NCBI GenBank assembly: GCA_946495655.1
Contig: CAMMDS010000011.1
Coordinates: 1 to 45,884 of the forward strand
Reading direction: 5' to 3'
DNA: 45,884 nucleotides
Origin: an uncultured Clostridium sp.
Lineage (GTDB): Bacteria > Bacillota > Clostridia > TANB77 > CAG-508
A model generated the notes under the pieces. It ran no database searches. It was given only the letters and a program-made list of their open reading frames with translations, and had not been told where the DNA came from. The position numbers and the translations under genes are program-made. Of this stretch, positions 1 through 9,478 are shown in pieces; position 1 is the stretch's first letter; every line of letters starts with the position of its first letter.

Positions 1-3
1 AAC

Positions 4-54
4 TCTTATCGAGCTGGATTCTTTGTTTCTTGGGCTCCTATTTCAGGACACCCT
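4..54. repeat. Left copy of 51-bp repeat, inverted at the other window end
   Basis: The sequence from CTTATCGAGC to GACACCCTC is the exact reverse complement of the last 51 bases of the window. A perfect repeat at both ends points to a multicopy genomic repeat at which assembly stopped. Part of it (GGACACCCTCATAAAAAT) resembles the centre of the palindromic element near 42735. Confidence 0.85.
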
Positions 55-63
55 CATAAAAAT

Positions 64-153
64 AGCTGAAATCGCTATCGCCTTTGAGATTTCCTCCTTT
101 TAGTCGGAAACTCAAATCGGCACGAACAAAGGGCGACTTCGTCGCTTTGTTCT
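64..153. repeat. 90-bp structured intergenic repeat, copy A
   Basis: This unit matches 12903-12992 over its whole length, with the same start (AGCTGAAATCGCTA) and end (CGTCGCTTTGTTCT) and a diverged centre. It contains a strong hairpin, GAACAAAGGGCGAC / GTCGCTTTGTTC, with a TTC loop. It also has a second potential stem, TTTGAG / CTCAAA, around the variable centre. It lies between the contig-end repeat and the promoter of the first gene. No protein is encoded. Conservation of both stems with change in the loop suggests a mobile or RNA-structured repeat family. Confidence 0.75.
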
Positions 154-217
154 GTAATAAATTAAATATAAAAATATTAAATTATATTGTTTTATTGTAG
201 CATAATATAAAAGCATA

Positions 218-226
218 TGATATAAT
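218..226 (+). promoter_or_regulatory. Extended -10 promoter element upstream of the first gene
   Basis: TGATATAAT is a perfect extended -10 (TGN-TATAAT) 31 bases before the start codon. No good -35 is visible at 17 bases, as expected for an extended -10 promoter. This is inferred from sequence only. Confidence 0.5.
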
Positions 227-257
227 AGTAAACAGAATATAATAACAGGAGGGAAAC

Positions 258-2576
258 ATGGCTAAAACTACAAAAGAACAAGAAAAAACACTGAAAAAAA
301 ATATGGAATATATTGGTTTAAACTTAAATAAAATACCATCATTTTTAAAACAAAATGATAGCCTAAATTTTAGACCTTCTAAATCATATGATGATACAGT
401 GTATAAAGTATATAAATATGTAAATATAAAAAATATAGAAATATTAATCACTCCAGCTGATAGATTAACAGATCTTAAAGAAAGATATAAATTATCAAGT
501 CCAATATCTGAATATTTAGATTCAAAAAAAGAAGAAAACATAGAAAAATTTACGGCATTCATGAAATTACTATCCACATTAAATAAAGATAGAATTGATG
601 AAATATCAAAAGAACAAGAAAAATTAAATGAAAAAATACCATATGAAGTAAAATATCCAAATAATTATATCTGGCAAATATATTATTCAGATTATGCTAA
701 AAAGTATTTTATGTTAGTTCCTACAAATGAACAAGATAATAATGCATTTTTCTATTTATTAAAGGAACAATTGGAAAATACAAGGTCAAGAAAAGGAAAA
801 TATATTTTTGTTCCAATAAGTCATATGGAATACTCTGGGGAGTTTTTAACAAAATCAGAAATTTCAGACATTGAGAATTATTTATGGTATTTTACAAAAG
901 AATGGCCAAATGTATATGAAATATATGATAAGCAAGATAATATGTTCATGAAAATTGTGGGAATCACAAATGTTTATCAAAAAATGAAAAGTACATATAG
1001 TATAAACTTAGAAACAAAGGAAGAAACAATAGAATTATACAAATTGTTAAAAGCAATGTTTATATTATCTACTGGTGCTAAAGAGGAATATCAATTTACT
1101 ACTAGAATTGATGAAGAGGGAGAAATTGAATTTTGGCACAATAATACAAAAATAGAATATGAAAACTTGTCTGAATATATAAAAATAGAATATTTGGATA
1201 AAATAGACAAATTAAAAAAAGAGGAAAAAGATAAAAAGGAATTAAAAAGAAAATTAAACAAATTTAAATTAATAATTGAAGATTTGACTCAAGAATATCT
1301 ATTAAGACAAAAACAAATTGCTACATTCTTGGAATGCAAAAAGACTTTTTTTGGTAGAGTAAGGTATTTCTTTAAGAAAAAGAATGATGTGAAATTAAGT
1401 AAAAAACCATTAAAAGAAGATAGAAAAGAAGAAGAAAAGGATAAAACTTTGGATTCTCTATATCTGCTTAAAGAACAATATACTATAGAAGATTTAATTA
1501 ATATTTGTACTAAACTTGAAGAAGTAAAAAAAGAAAATACCAATTTGATTTTGGATTTAAAAGCTATAGAAACAAAAGAAGAAATTTTAGCTAAAAAGAA
1601 TGACAATGCAGAGCTATACATAAAAGAAATTGATAAACATAAAAAGAGTATTTTTGAATTTTGGAAATTCACCAAGAAAGATGAAGTTCAAACTTTAAAT
1701 GAAGGATTAGAACAAGAAAATGATGATAAAGTAAAAATGAAAAAATATTTTGATTATGAAGAAGATATAGAAAATCTAGGAATTAAAATGGATGAATTGC
1801 AAAGAAGAAAGCTATCTAAGAATGAAACTGATGCAATATTTGCGATAAAACAAGTTCCAGCATCATTTAAAGAGTTAGAGAAAGAAAAGGATACAGATAT
1901 AGAAATATATAAAGAAGAAAAACAAGATAGAAGAGGAAAGAAATACACGGCTTTAGAAAAAGATTTGAAAAACTTAAAACAAGAATATGAAAATGATATA
2001 GAAATTATTAATAGTAAAGATTTTGATATTTTTGGTGGCTTAATAGAAGATAAAACAAAAATAAAAGCAATTAATAATATTAAGCATAGAGAAATAGAAA
2101 AAGATAAATATAAAGTATTGAATATTAATATAGATACAGACATAAAAATCTATACTGAAAATTTAGAAGAATATTTGAAATTAATAAAGGAATCATTGAA
2201 TAAAATACAATCTCCTTATGATATGTCAGTATATTGTACAAATTCTAAAAAAAGTATAGAAGGAATTAATATATTTAATATTAATCCACAACATGCTTTA
2301 GAAAAAGAATTAAATAGCAAGAAAAGTAAAATAATACTTTGCAAAGTAAACATAAAAGAAAATACTCCAGCAGTATTTTATACAAATATAATATTTTATG
2401 ATAATTTTAATAAAACATTGCCAGTAGGAATGAATCTCTCAACAGAAGTATTAGTTGATGTAGATAAAATAAAATTAAATTTAGTTAAAGAAGAAGTATT
2501 TTATTTAAACTATCAAGAAAATGAATTTGATTTTAGCACTAAAGAAATTAAAATATATGAATATGAAGCAGAATAA
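258..2576 (+). CDS. Large hydrophilic coiled-coil protein of unknown function
   Basis: The product is 772 residues and I do not recognise the family. The start ATG follows a strong AGGAGG with 4-5 base spacing. There is no signal peptide or membrane segment, so it is probably cytoplasmic. Residues 1 to about 310 look globular, with several Trp and Tyr (for example ENYLWYFTKEWPNVYEIYD). The middle, about 310-660, is very rich in Lys and Glu with long heptad-like helices, so extended coiled coils are likely. The last 110 residues return to a mixed beta-rich composition. It has its own likely promoter and stands alone: the next gene is 111 bases downstream and is of another type. A structural or scaffolding role is possible, but nothing in the sequence fixes a function. 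Confidence 0.75.
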   Translation: MAKTTKEQEKTLKKNMEYIGLNLNKIPSFLKQNDSLNFRPSKSYDDTVYKVYKYVNIKNIEILITPADRLTDLKERYKLSSPISEYLDSKKEENIEKFTAFMKLLSTLNKDRIDEISKEQEKLNEKIPYEVKYPNNYIWQIYYSDYAKKYFMLVPTNEQDNNAFFYLLKEQLENTRSRKGKYIFVPISHMEYSGEFLTKSEISDIENYLWYFTKEWPNVYEIYDKQDNMFMKIVGITNVYQKMKSTYSINLETKEETIELYKLLKAMFILSTGAKEEYQFTTRIDEEGEIEFWHNNTKIEYENLSEYIKIEYLDKIDKLKKEEKDKKELKRKLNKFKLIIEDLTQEYLLRQKQIATFLECKKTFFGRVRYFFKKKNDVKLSKKPLKEDRKEEEKDKTLDSLYLLKEQYTIEDLINICTKLEEVKKENTNLILDLKAIETKEEILAKKNDNAELYIKEIDKHKKSIFEFWKFTKKDEVQTLNEGLEQENDDKVKMKKYFDYEEDIENLGIKMDELQRRKLSKNETDAIFAIKQVPASFKELEKEKDTDIEIYKEEKQDRRGKKYTALEKDLKNLKQEYENDIEIINSKDFDIFGGLIEDKTKIKAINNIKHREIEKDKYKVLNINIDTDIKIYTENLEEYLKLIKESLNKIQSPYDMSVYCTNSKKSIEGINIFNINPQHALEKELNSKKSKIILCKVNIKENTPAVFYTNIIFYDNFNKTLPVGMNLSTEVLVDVDKIKLNLVKEEVFYLNYQENEFDFSTKEIKIYEYEAE

Positions 2577-2687
2577 ATTATAAGAAAATTACTGGGAATA
2601 TAAAAATAGCTATGCTAAAATAAAGTTGTTAAAAAGAAAGAAAAATTTATCCATGAAATAAGTAATAAACGAAAGGAGAATAATAGA

Positions 2688-3999
2688 ATGAATGAAAACG
2701 TTGAGGTTGTAAGAGAGAGAGAGAGAGAGAGAGTTATATTCTAGAGAAAGAATAAAAAGTCAGAAAGGAATAACAATAGTAACATTAGCAATAACAATAA
2801 TAATACTAATTATATTATCAACAGTAACAATAAATGCAGTATTGGGAGATAATGGATTAATAGAGCAAGCAAAAAAGACAAAAAACATAACAGAACAATC
2901 AATTGAAGACGAAGCAGAAAAATTAAATAGATTATCACAAGAATTTGCAAATTTAATGTCAGAAGATGAAGAAATAGAGAGACCAAAAACAGTAGCAGAC
3001 TATAAAGAAAGTGGAGAAGTATTTGATGAAACAAAAACAATATATGATGAAAAAGAAAATGAAATAACAGTACCAGGAGGATTTAAAATAGCATCAGATA
3101 GTGGTGATACGTTGCAGCAAGGAGTGGTAATAGAAGATGTAAATGCATCAACAAATGAAGCAGTGCAAGGAAGTCAATTTGTATGGATACCGGTAGGAAA
3201 ATTCATAAAAGATGATGGGACAAAAAGTAATGAAATAATTTTAGGAAGATATATATTTAGCACAACATCACCAGGCACACCAACATTGGAACAAGCAGCA
3301 TATACAGAAGAAAATTCAGAGAATTATAAAGAAACAAAAATAATAGAAGAATATTATAATGAATATTCAGGAGCACATAGAGATGGAGTAGCAAGCAGTG
3401 GATTAGATGGAATAAATGCAACAGCAAATGATTTAGGAGCATGGATAGATAGTGTGAAAGAAAATGGAGGCTATTATATCGGAAGATATGAAGCAAGTTA
3501 TGCAAGCGGAACGAGTGTAGAGAATTATAAAGCTGCGACAAAAGTATCAGAACATAATTCAACATCATCAATGTCATATAATCCAGGAACATTATGGAAT
3601 TATATAACAGAATTAGAAGCATCAAAAGTAGCAATAAACACATATGAGGATAGTTTAGTAGTAAAAAGTGATTTAATGAATAGTTATGCATGGGATACAG
3701 CAATAGTGTATATACAAGAATGTGGAAATACAAATTATGCGAACCAAAATAGTAAAAATAATGATTTAGCAAATACAGGTATCAATAACGATGAAGTATG
3801 TAAAATAAATGATATGGCTTCAAATTTAAGAGAATGGACAACAGAATACTCTAGTTTCACTCATAGTGGTGGTACTTACCCTTGCACACGTAGAGGTGGT
3901 AATTACGGCAATAGCAATAGGTATACAGCATTTCGTAATAACATCAGTGCAACTTATAATGAAAGCTACATTGGATTCCGTCTTAGTTTGTATATATAG
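2688..3999 (+). CDS. Pilin-like N-terminus with FGE/C-type-lectin-like domain, start out of frame at (AG)11 (copy 1)
   Basis: ATG 2688 has a strong ribosome binding site (AAAGGAG) and encodes MNENVEVV, then an (AG)11 tract read as Arg-Glu repeats. In that frame it stops at TAG 2742. The body is in the +1 frame: SQKGITIVTLAITIIILIIL resembles a prepilin-type leader and hydrophobic helix but lacks the usual Glu at +5. It is followed by a charged helix and a domain with FGE-sulfatase hallmarks: QFVWIPVGKF, GYYIGRYE, NDMASNLREWT, RRGGNYGN and GFRLSLYI. The only in-frame start in the body is a TTG at 2842 without a ribosome binding site, which would remove the helix. One more AG unit, or a +1 shift, joins the parts. 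A surface-displayed ligand-binding protein is likely. It is paralogous to the gene at 15954. Confidence 0.75.
2712..2733 (+). repeat. (AG)11 simple-sequence tract after the start codon (copy 1)
   Basis: Eleven uninterrupted AG units begin eight codons after ATG 2688. Adding one unit (or removing two) brings the start codon into frame with the prepilin-like helix. A tract of this length and position is the classical substrate for slipped-strand phase variation. Confidence 0.85.
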
Positions 4000-4126
4000 T
4001 TTTAAAATTTAATGAAAAAGATGAGATGATTAAATATAATATTGAAAATAAAAGTAAAAAATACATAAAATTATATTGACTTGAAAAAAGTAGCACATTG
4101 TATTATATACAAAATTTGTATAAAAT

Positions 4127-4171
4127 AAAAACTCTATATAAAAAATAAAAATATTATATGGAGTTTTAATT
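4127..4171 (+). terminator. Rho-independent terminator after the copy 1 FGE-like gene
   Basis: AAAACTCTATATA pairs with TATATGGAGTTTT across an A-rich loop, and T-rich sequence follows. It lies 130 bases after the stop codon and just before the recN promoter. Confidence 0.65.
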
Positions 4172-4177
4172 TTTTAC

Positions 4178-4206
4178 TTGACAAAACAAACAAATGGTTG
4201 TACAAT
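4178..4206 (+). promoter_or_regulatory. Sigma-A promoter of recN
   Basis: TTGACA (4178-4183), a 17-base spacer and TACAAT (4201-4206) sit 78 bases upstream of the recN start. Confidence 0.8.
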
Positions 4207-4284
4207 AATATCCGAACAATAATTCGCATATGAAACTAAAAAATATTTAAGATGTTGTGTTTTACATAACCAGAGGAGGATGTT

Positions 4285-5910
4285 ATGGTATCTACATTAC
4301 ATATAAAAAATATAGGAATTATAGATGATTTAACGGTTGATTTTAATGATAAATTCAATGTGCTTACAGGTGAAACTGGTGCTGGTAAAACACTTATAAT
4401 AGGTGCACTTGGAATAATTGCAGGTGGAAGATTTTCAAAAGATATGATAAGAAACGGTGAAAAATATTCATTTGTAGAAGCGAGTATTTTTTGTCCAGAA
4501 AATCCCAATGCAATTGATGGAAATATCATAGTATCAAGAGAAATATATTCTTCAGGGAGAAATTCGTGCAAAATTAATGGAAGATTAGTTACTGTTAATG
4601 AATTAAAAGAATTTATGACAAGTATAATAAATATACATGGTCAACAAGATAATCAAAATTTGTTAAATTCTTCAAAACACATAAATTATCTTGATAGTTT
4701 TGCAGGATATGAAATATTAGACTTAAAAAACAAATATGGAGAATTATACAAAAAATATAATGAAATAAATTTAGAACTTAATAAAAATTATGGAGATGAT
4801 AAAGAAAAAGAAAGAAAATTAGATTTACTTAATTATCAATTAAATGAAATAATAGAGGCAAAATTAAAGAGTGGAGAAGATATAAAATTACAAGAAGAGC
4901 ATAATATTATGAAAAATTCTGAAAAGTTGCAAGAAAATTTGGAAACAGTAGATCAAGAACTAAGCAATGATGCTATAGAGTCTATCTCTAATTCTATTAA
5001 GTGTTTAGAAAAAATATGTGGATGTGGCGAAATATATGAACAAAAATTAAGTGAATTAAAAAATATATATTATGAAGTTCAAGAGCTATCAAGAGATATT
5101 TCGAATATGAAGGAAGATATATGCTTTGATGAACAGGAAAGAGATGAAGTAGAAAGAAGATTGGATGAAATTTATGGGCTAAAAAGAAAATATGGAAATA
5201 GCATCGATGAGATTCTAAAATATAAAGAAAAATTAGAACAAGAAATAACACAAATAGAAAACTTAGAAGAAATAAATAATAAACTAAAAAAAGAAAAAGA
5301 AATAGTAAGAAAAGAAATGTTAGAGCTATGCAATAATATGCATTTAATAAGAACAAAATATGCGAAAACGCTTTCACAAGAAATTAATGTTGAATTAAAA
5401 GATTTAGAAATGCCAAATGCTATATTAAGAGTTGCAGTAGAAAAAGAAGAAAATAAATTTAATATTAACGGATTTGATAAAGTAGAATTTATGATTTGCA
5501 CAAATAAAGGCGAGGAAGAAAAAGAACTTTGTAAAATTGCATCTGGAGGAGAAATGTCAAGAATTATGCTTGCAATAAAAACGGTTTTAGCAGATGTTGA
5601 TAATGTAGAAACATTAGTATTTGATGAAATAGATACTGGTATAAGTGGAAAAGCTGCAAAAATGGTCGGAGAAAAGTTAAAAACAATATCAAAAATCCAT
5701 CAAGTAATTGTTATTACTCATTCTGCTTCTATAGCTGCAAAAGGAGATTATAACTATTTTATTAGCAAAAAAGTTATTGATGAAAAAACTTTTACTAGTA
5801 TAAAACAATTATCTGAAAAAGAAGCAATAGAAGAGATAGCTAGAATTTCTTCTGGAGATATTACTAATGTATCTATAGCTCATGCGAAAGAATTAAGACA
5901 AGCATCTTAA
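4285..5910 (+). CDS. recN: DNA repair protein RecN
   Basis: RecN is an SMC-like ATPase that acts at DNA double-strand breaks. The 541 residues show the expected order. Walker A is GETGAGKT at residues 29-36 and a Q-loop-like GQQDNQNLL follows near 120. A long coiled coil spans about 140-370. The ABC signature is ASGGEMSRIML and Walker B is TLVFDEIDTGISG, then an ITHSASIAA motif. The length is close to the usual 550-570. The start ATG is preceded by GAGGAGG. In many Firmicutes recN lies next to argR and spoIVB; here it is monocistronic, between its own promoter and a terminator at 5957. Confidence 0.95.
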   Translation: MVSTLHIKNIGIIDDLTVDFNDKFNVLTGETGAGKTLIIGALGIIAGGRFSKDMIRNGEKYSFVEASIFCPENPNAIDGNIIVSREIYSSGRNSCKINGRLVTVNELKEFMTSIINIHGQQDNQNLLNSSKHINYLDSFAGYEILDLKNKYGELYKKYNEINLELNKNYGDDKEKERKLDLLNYQLNEIIEAKLKSGEDIKLQEEHNIMKNSEKLQENLETVDQELSNDAIESISNSIKCLEKICGCGEIYEQKLSELKNIYYEVQELSRDISNMKEDICFDEQERDEVERRLDEIYGLKRKYGNSIDEILKYKEKLEQEITQIENLEEINNKLKKEKEIVRKEMLELCNNMHLIRTKYAKTLSQEINVELKDLEMPNAILRVAVEKEENKFNINGFDKVEFMICTNKGEEEKELCKIASGGEMSRIMLAIKTVLADVDNVETLVFDEIDTGISGKAAKMVGEKLKTISKIHQVIVITHSASIAAKGDYNYFISKKVIDEKTFTSIKQLSEKEAIEEIARISSGDITNVSIAHAKELRQAS

Positions 5911-5956
5911 ATTAAAGATTATTTATTATTCGTATATTATAAATAATAGATATAAA

Positions 5957-5988
5957 AGAAAGTATCTGTAATAATAGATACTTTCTTC
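5957..5988 (+). terminator. Terminator after recN
   Basis: AGAAAGTATCT and AGATACTTTCT form an 11-bp stem with an 8-base loop, followed by TCT and weak T-rich sequence. It ends the recN transcript. Confidence 0.75.
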
Positions 5989-6103
5989 TATTAAATTAAA
6001 AATAATATAATAATTTTATAAAATAATTTGATAAAATAATTCTGAAATTTTTAATTTAATATTTAATAAAGTATTAAATTCGTAACATTTTCCTATTATT
6101 TAG

Positions 6104-6132
6104 TTTACAAAAATAGTTAAATAGTATATAAT
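6104..6132 (+). promoter_or_regulatory. Sigma-A promoter of lysS
   Basis: TTTACA (6104-6109), a 17-base spacer and a perfect TATAAT (6127-6132) lie 48 bases before the lysS start. No T-box-like leader fits in so short a distance. Confidence 0.8.
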
Positions 6133-6180
6133 ATTAAACGTATAATAAGATACTTAGAAATACTAGAATGGAGGAATATT

Positions 6181-7677
6181 ATGGAGAACAACCATGAAGA
6201 ACAAGAATTAGATTTAAACCAATTAATGTTAGTTAGAAGAGAAAAATTAGATAAATTAAAATCAGAAGGAAAAAATCCATATGAAATAACAAAATTTAAT
6301 AGAACTCATACAAGTGGAGAAATAAAAGATAATTATGATGAGCTAGAGGGAAAAGATGTTACAATAGCAGGAAGAATTATGGCTAAAAGAATTATGGGAA
6401 AAGCATCATTTTGTCATATTCAAGATAGCACAGGAAGAATTCAAAGCTATGTAAGTATAAATGATTTGGGTGAAGAAAGTTACAAAGCATTTAAAGAAGA
6501 TGATATAGGAGATATTATAGGAATAACAGGATTTGTATTTAAAACAAGAACTGGAGAAATTTCAATTCATGCAAAAGAACTTACACTTCTTTCAAAATCA
6601 TTAAAACCACTTCCTGAAAAATTCCATGGATTAAAAGATACAGATTTAAGATATAGACAAAGATATGTTGATTTAATAATGAATCCTGAAGTAAAAGATA
6701 CATTTATAAAAAGAGCAGAGATTTTAAAAGAAATTAGAAAATTTATGGATGAAAAAGGATATATGGAAGTTGAAACACCAATCCTTACAACAGTTGCAAC
6801 TGGAGATGCAGCAAGACCATTTATAACACATCATAATACACTTGATTTAGAAATGTATCTAAGAATTGCGCCTGAATTAAATTTAAAAAGATTAATTGTT
6901 GGTGGATTTGATAAAGTATTTGAAATAGGTAAAAACTTTAGAAATGAAGGAATGGATATTAAGCATAATCCAGAATTTACTAATATGGAATTTTATTCAG
7001 CATATGAAGATTATAATGATATGATGAACATTGCAGAACAATTAATCTCTACAGTTGCACAAAATACATTAGAAACAACAACTATAACCTATGAGGGTCA
7101 AGAAATAAATTTAGCACCAGGTTGGAAGAAAATCTCTATGATAGATGCTATTAGAGAAGTAACAGGTGTTGATTTTAATACTATTAATACTGATGAAGAA
7201 GCACAAGCTATAGCAAAAGAAAAAGGTGTGCAATATGAAGATATAAAAAATACAAGAGGACATATTATAAATGAATTCTTTGAAACATTTGTTGAAGAAA
7301 CATTAATTCAACCAACATTTATAATAGATTATCCAGTAGAAGTATCACCACTTACAAAAAGGAAAAAAGAAGATCCAAGATTGGTAGAAAGATTTGAGTT
7401 ATTTATTGGAGGAAGAGAATATGGAAATGCATATTCAGAATTAAATGACCCAATAGACCAATATGAAAGATTCTTAAAACAAGTTGAAGCAAAAGAAAAG
7501 GGTGATGAAGAAGCTGGAGGAATGGATGAGGATTTTGTTAATGCTCTAGAAATAGGTTTACCACCAACAGGAGGAATGGGAATAGGTTTAGATAGATTAA
7601 TAATGTTACTTACAAATTCTTCATCAATAAGAGATGTATTATTCTTCCCAACAATGAAGCCACTTAATAATGCTTAA
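6181..7677 (+). CDS. lysS: Lysyl-tRNA synthetase, class II
   Basis: This enzyme charges tRNA-Lys with lysine using ATP. The 498 residues match the class II family length. An N-terminal OB-fold anticodon-binding domain (about 60-165, with [20 protein letters not shown]) precedes the catalytic core. Motif 2 is the [19 protein letters not shown] segment. Motif 3 is [17 protein letters not shown] near the C-terminus, ending in the typical [14 protein letters not shown]. The start ATG follows GGAGG with good spacing. It has its own promoter, and the downstream kinase gene is 59 bases away. Confidence 0.97.
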   Translation: MENNHEEQELDLNQLMLVRREKLDKLKSEGKNPYEITKFNRTHTSGEIKDNYDELEGKDVTIAGRIMAKRIMGKASFCHIQDSTGRIQSYVSINDLGEESYKAFKEDDIGDIIGITGFVFKTRTGEISIHAKELTLLSKSLKPLPEKFHGLKDTDLRYRQRYVDLIMNPEVKDTFIKRAEILKEIRKFMDEKGYMEVETPILTTVATGDAARPFITHHNTLDLEMYLRIAPELNLKRLIVGGFDKVFEIGKNFRNEGMDIKHNPEFTNMEFYSAYEDYNDMMNIAEQLISTVAQNTLETTTITYEGQEINLAPGWKKISMIDAIREVTGVDFNTINTDEEAQAIAKEKGVQYEDIKNTRGHIINEFFETFVEETLIQPTFIIDYPVEVSPLTKRKKEDPRLVERFELFIGGREYGNAYSELNDPIDQYERFLKQVEAKEKGDEEAGGMDEDFVNALEIGLPPTGGMGIGLDRLIMLLTNSSSIRDVLFFPTMKPLNNA

Positions 7678-7736
7678 TGAGCTTTTAAATTGTATAGTGT
7701 CAGATTTTTAGTAATTATTTATAAGGAGAAAAAGTT

Positions 7737-8612
7737 ATGATAGACTTTTCAAAAGCAACAGAAGAATTAAATAGCTACAAAGGCTCTGAAAAAAAGAAAA
7801 CACTAATTTATAATGAAAAAAGATATTTAGTTAAATTTCCAGATCCAATAAGAGAAAAAAATAAAAATATATCATATATTAATAATGCATTTTCAGAATA
7901 TGTTGGTAGTAATGTATTTAAAATTGTAGGATTCGAAACGCAAAACACAATATTAGGAACTTATATATATAATGGAAAAGAAAAAATAGTGTGCGCTTGT
8001 GAAGATTTTACTGATGGAAATCATGTTTTATATGAGTTTGAAAGTTTAGCTTTAAGTGTAAATCCAGATAAAAAAATTGAAACAGAAATTTCTGATATTA
8101 TTGAAGTTATAGAAGAAACCAAAAAGTTAACCCAAATAAACATTATAATTAGTGATGATATAAAAGAAAAATTTTGGGATATGTTCATAATAGATTGCTT
8201 AATAGGAAATACAGATAGACATAATGGTAATTGGGGACTTTTAGTAAATGCACGAAGTAATAAAGCTAAATTTTCACCAATCTATGATTGTGGCTCTTGT
8301 CTAAATCCTATATTAGAAGATAATCAAATTAAAGAAATAAATGAAGTTGAATTAAAAAATTTAGCTATAAATTGTTATTCTTGCATAAAAGAAAATGGTA
8401 AAAAGATAAATTATATTTCATATATTAAAAGTAAAAAAAATGAAGATTGCAATGATGCAATTAAAAGAGTGTTTGGAAAAATTAATATGAAAAAAATAAA
8501 TGATTTTATTGATGAGATTTCTTGCATGACAGATATTAGGAAGGAATTTTATAAAAAAATCATTTCTTATAGATATGAAATATTAAAAGGGGTATATAAT
8601 AATTTGAAATAG
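7737..8612 (+). CDS. HipA-like serine/threonine kinase without a visible partner
   Basis: The 291 residues carry the HipA C-terminal catalytic signature DCLIGNTDRHNGNWG (about residues 152-166), with the catalytic Asp and metal-binding Asn/Asp, followed by FSPIYDCGS, the equivalent of the DFG-like segment. Known relatives are HipA toxins, which phosphorylate glutamyl-tRNA synthetase, and compact kinases such as Helicobacter CtkA. The protein is shorter than HipA (about 440) and lacks its N-terminal subdomain. No HipB-type helix-turn-helix gene is adjacent, so it may be an orphan kinase rather than half of a toxin-antitoxin pair. It starts after AAGGAG, 59 bases behind lysS. The substrate is unknown. 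Confidence 0.75.
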   Translation: MIDFSKATEELNSYKGSEKKKTLIYNEKRYLVKFPDPIREKNKNISYINNAFSEYVGSNVFKIVGFETQNTILGTYIYNGKEKIVCACEDFTDGNHVLYEFESLALSVNPDKKIETEISDIIEVIEETKKLTQINIIISDDIKEKFWDMFIIDCLIGNTDRHNGNWGLLVNARSNKAKFSPIYDCGSCLNPILEDNQIKEINEVELKNLAINCYSCIKENGKKINYISYIKSKKNEDCNDAIKRVFGKINMKKINDFIDEISCMTDIRKEFYKKIISYRYEILKGVYNNLK

Positions 8613-8703
8613 TGCAAAACTTAATTTGAAAAAATGATATGTATTTAATTATATAGTATAATAGATTGTTTTACTTAAATTTAAAAGAAAAGGATTTTGG
8701 TTT

Positions 8704-9459
8704 ATGTATATTGATAGAAGATTAATATTTTTAATTATAGCATTAATGCTATTTAGTTCATTTATGACATTATTTTCTAGTGAGGGAGCATTACTTAGTT
8801 TTGTTCTCTCTATACCTGGAATATTAGTAGCAATCACATTTCACGAGTTTGCGCATGCTTTTGCAGCAGATAAATTAGGAGATGATACTCCAAGAAGACA
8901 AGGAAGATTGAATTTAAATCCTTTTAAACATTTAGATCCTTTTGGAACAATAATGTTAGTGTTTGCAGGATTTGGATGGGGAAAACCAGTAGAAATTAAT
9001 CCTAGAAATTTTAATAGAGATATTTCACTTTCAAAAGCAGAAGCGATAGTAGCAGCAGCAGGACCAATAATGAATCTATTATTAGCTGTAGTTTTTGAGA
9101 TTATATTATGTATAATAATAAAATTTGTGCCAGGATTTTATGTAGATGGTACATATATATATTCTTCAGGGCAGGCTTGGGGGATTGTTGCAAATATTAT
9201 TATTAGAATAATCTCAATAAATATAGGACTTGGAATATTTAATTTAATACCATTACCCCCATTAGATGGTTCTAAAATATTAAGTGGATTCTTACCATAT
9301 AATGCTAAAAATTGGATGGATTCACATAGCCAAATATTTGAGATAATATTTGTTGCTTTATGGATAGTTGGAATATTAAGTTTAATAATATCACCAATAA
9401 TTTCAATAGTAGATAATGCTTTAACAAATTTGTTTATGTCGATATTTGGATTAATATAA
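8704..9459 (+). CDS. Site-2 protease family (M50) membrane metalloprotease
   Basis: The 251 residues include the intramembrane zinc motif HEFAH at about residue 47 and the second conserved motif [10 protein letters not shown] near 180, which supplies the third metal ligand. Four to six hydrophobic segments are visible. The short form without PDZ or CBS domains resembles the YwhC/SpoIVFB-like group of uncharacterised rhomboid-sized M50 proteins rather than RseP. It should cut substrates within the membrane; the target is unknown. The ribosome binding site (AAAAGG) is modest. tsaD follows after 19 bases, so the two are probably cotranscribed. Confidence 0.88.
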   Translation: MYIDRRLIFLIIALMLFSSFMTLFSSEGALLSFVLSIPGILVAITFHEFAHAFAADKLGDDTPRRQGRLNLNPFKHLDPFGTIMLVFAGFGWGKPVEINPRNFNRDISLSKAEAIVAAAGPIMNLLLAVVFEIILCIIIKFVPGFYVDGTYIYSSGQAWGIVANIIIRIISINIGLGIFNLIPLPPLDGSKILSGFLPYNAKNWMDSHSQIFEIIFVALWIVGILSLIISPIISIVDNALTNLFMSIFGLI

Positions 9460-9478
9460 AATAAAAATAGGAGAAAAA

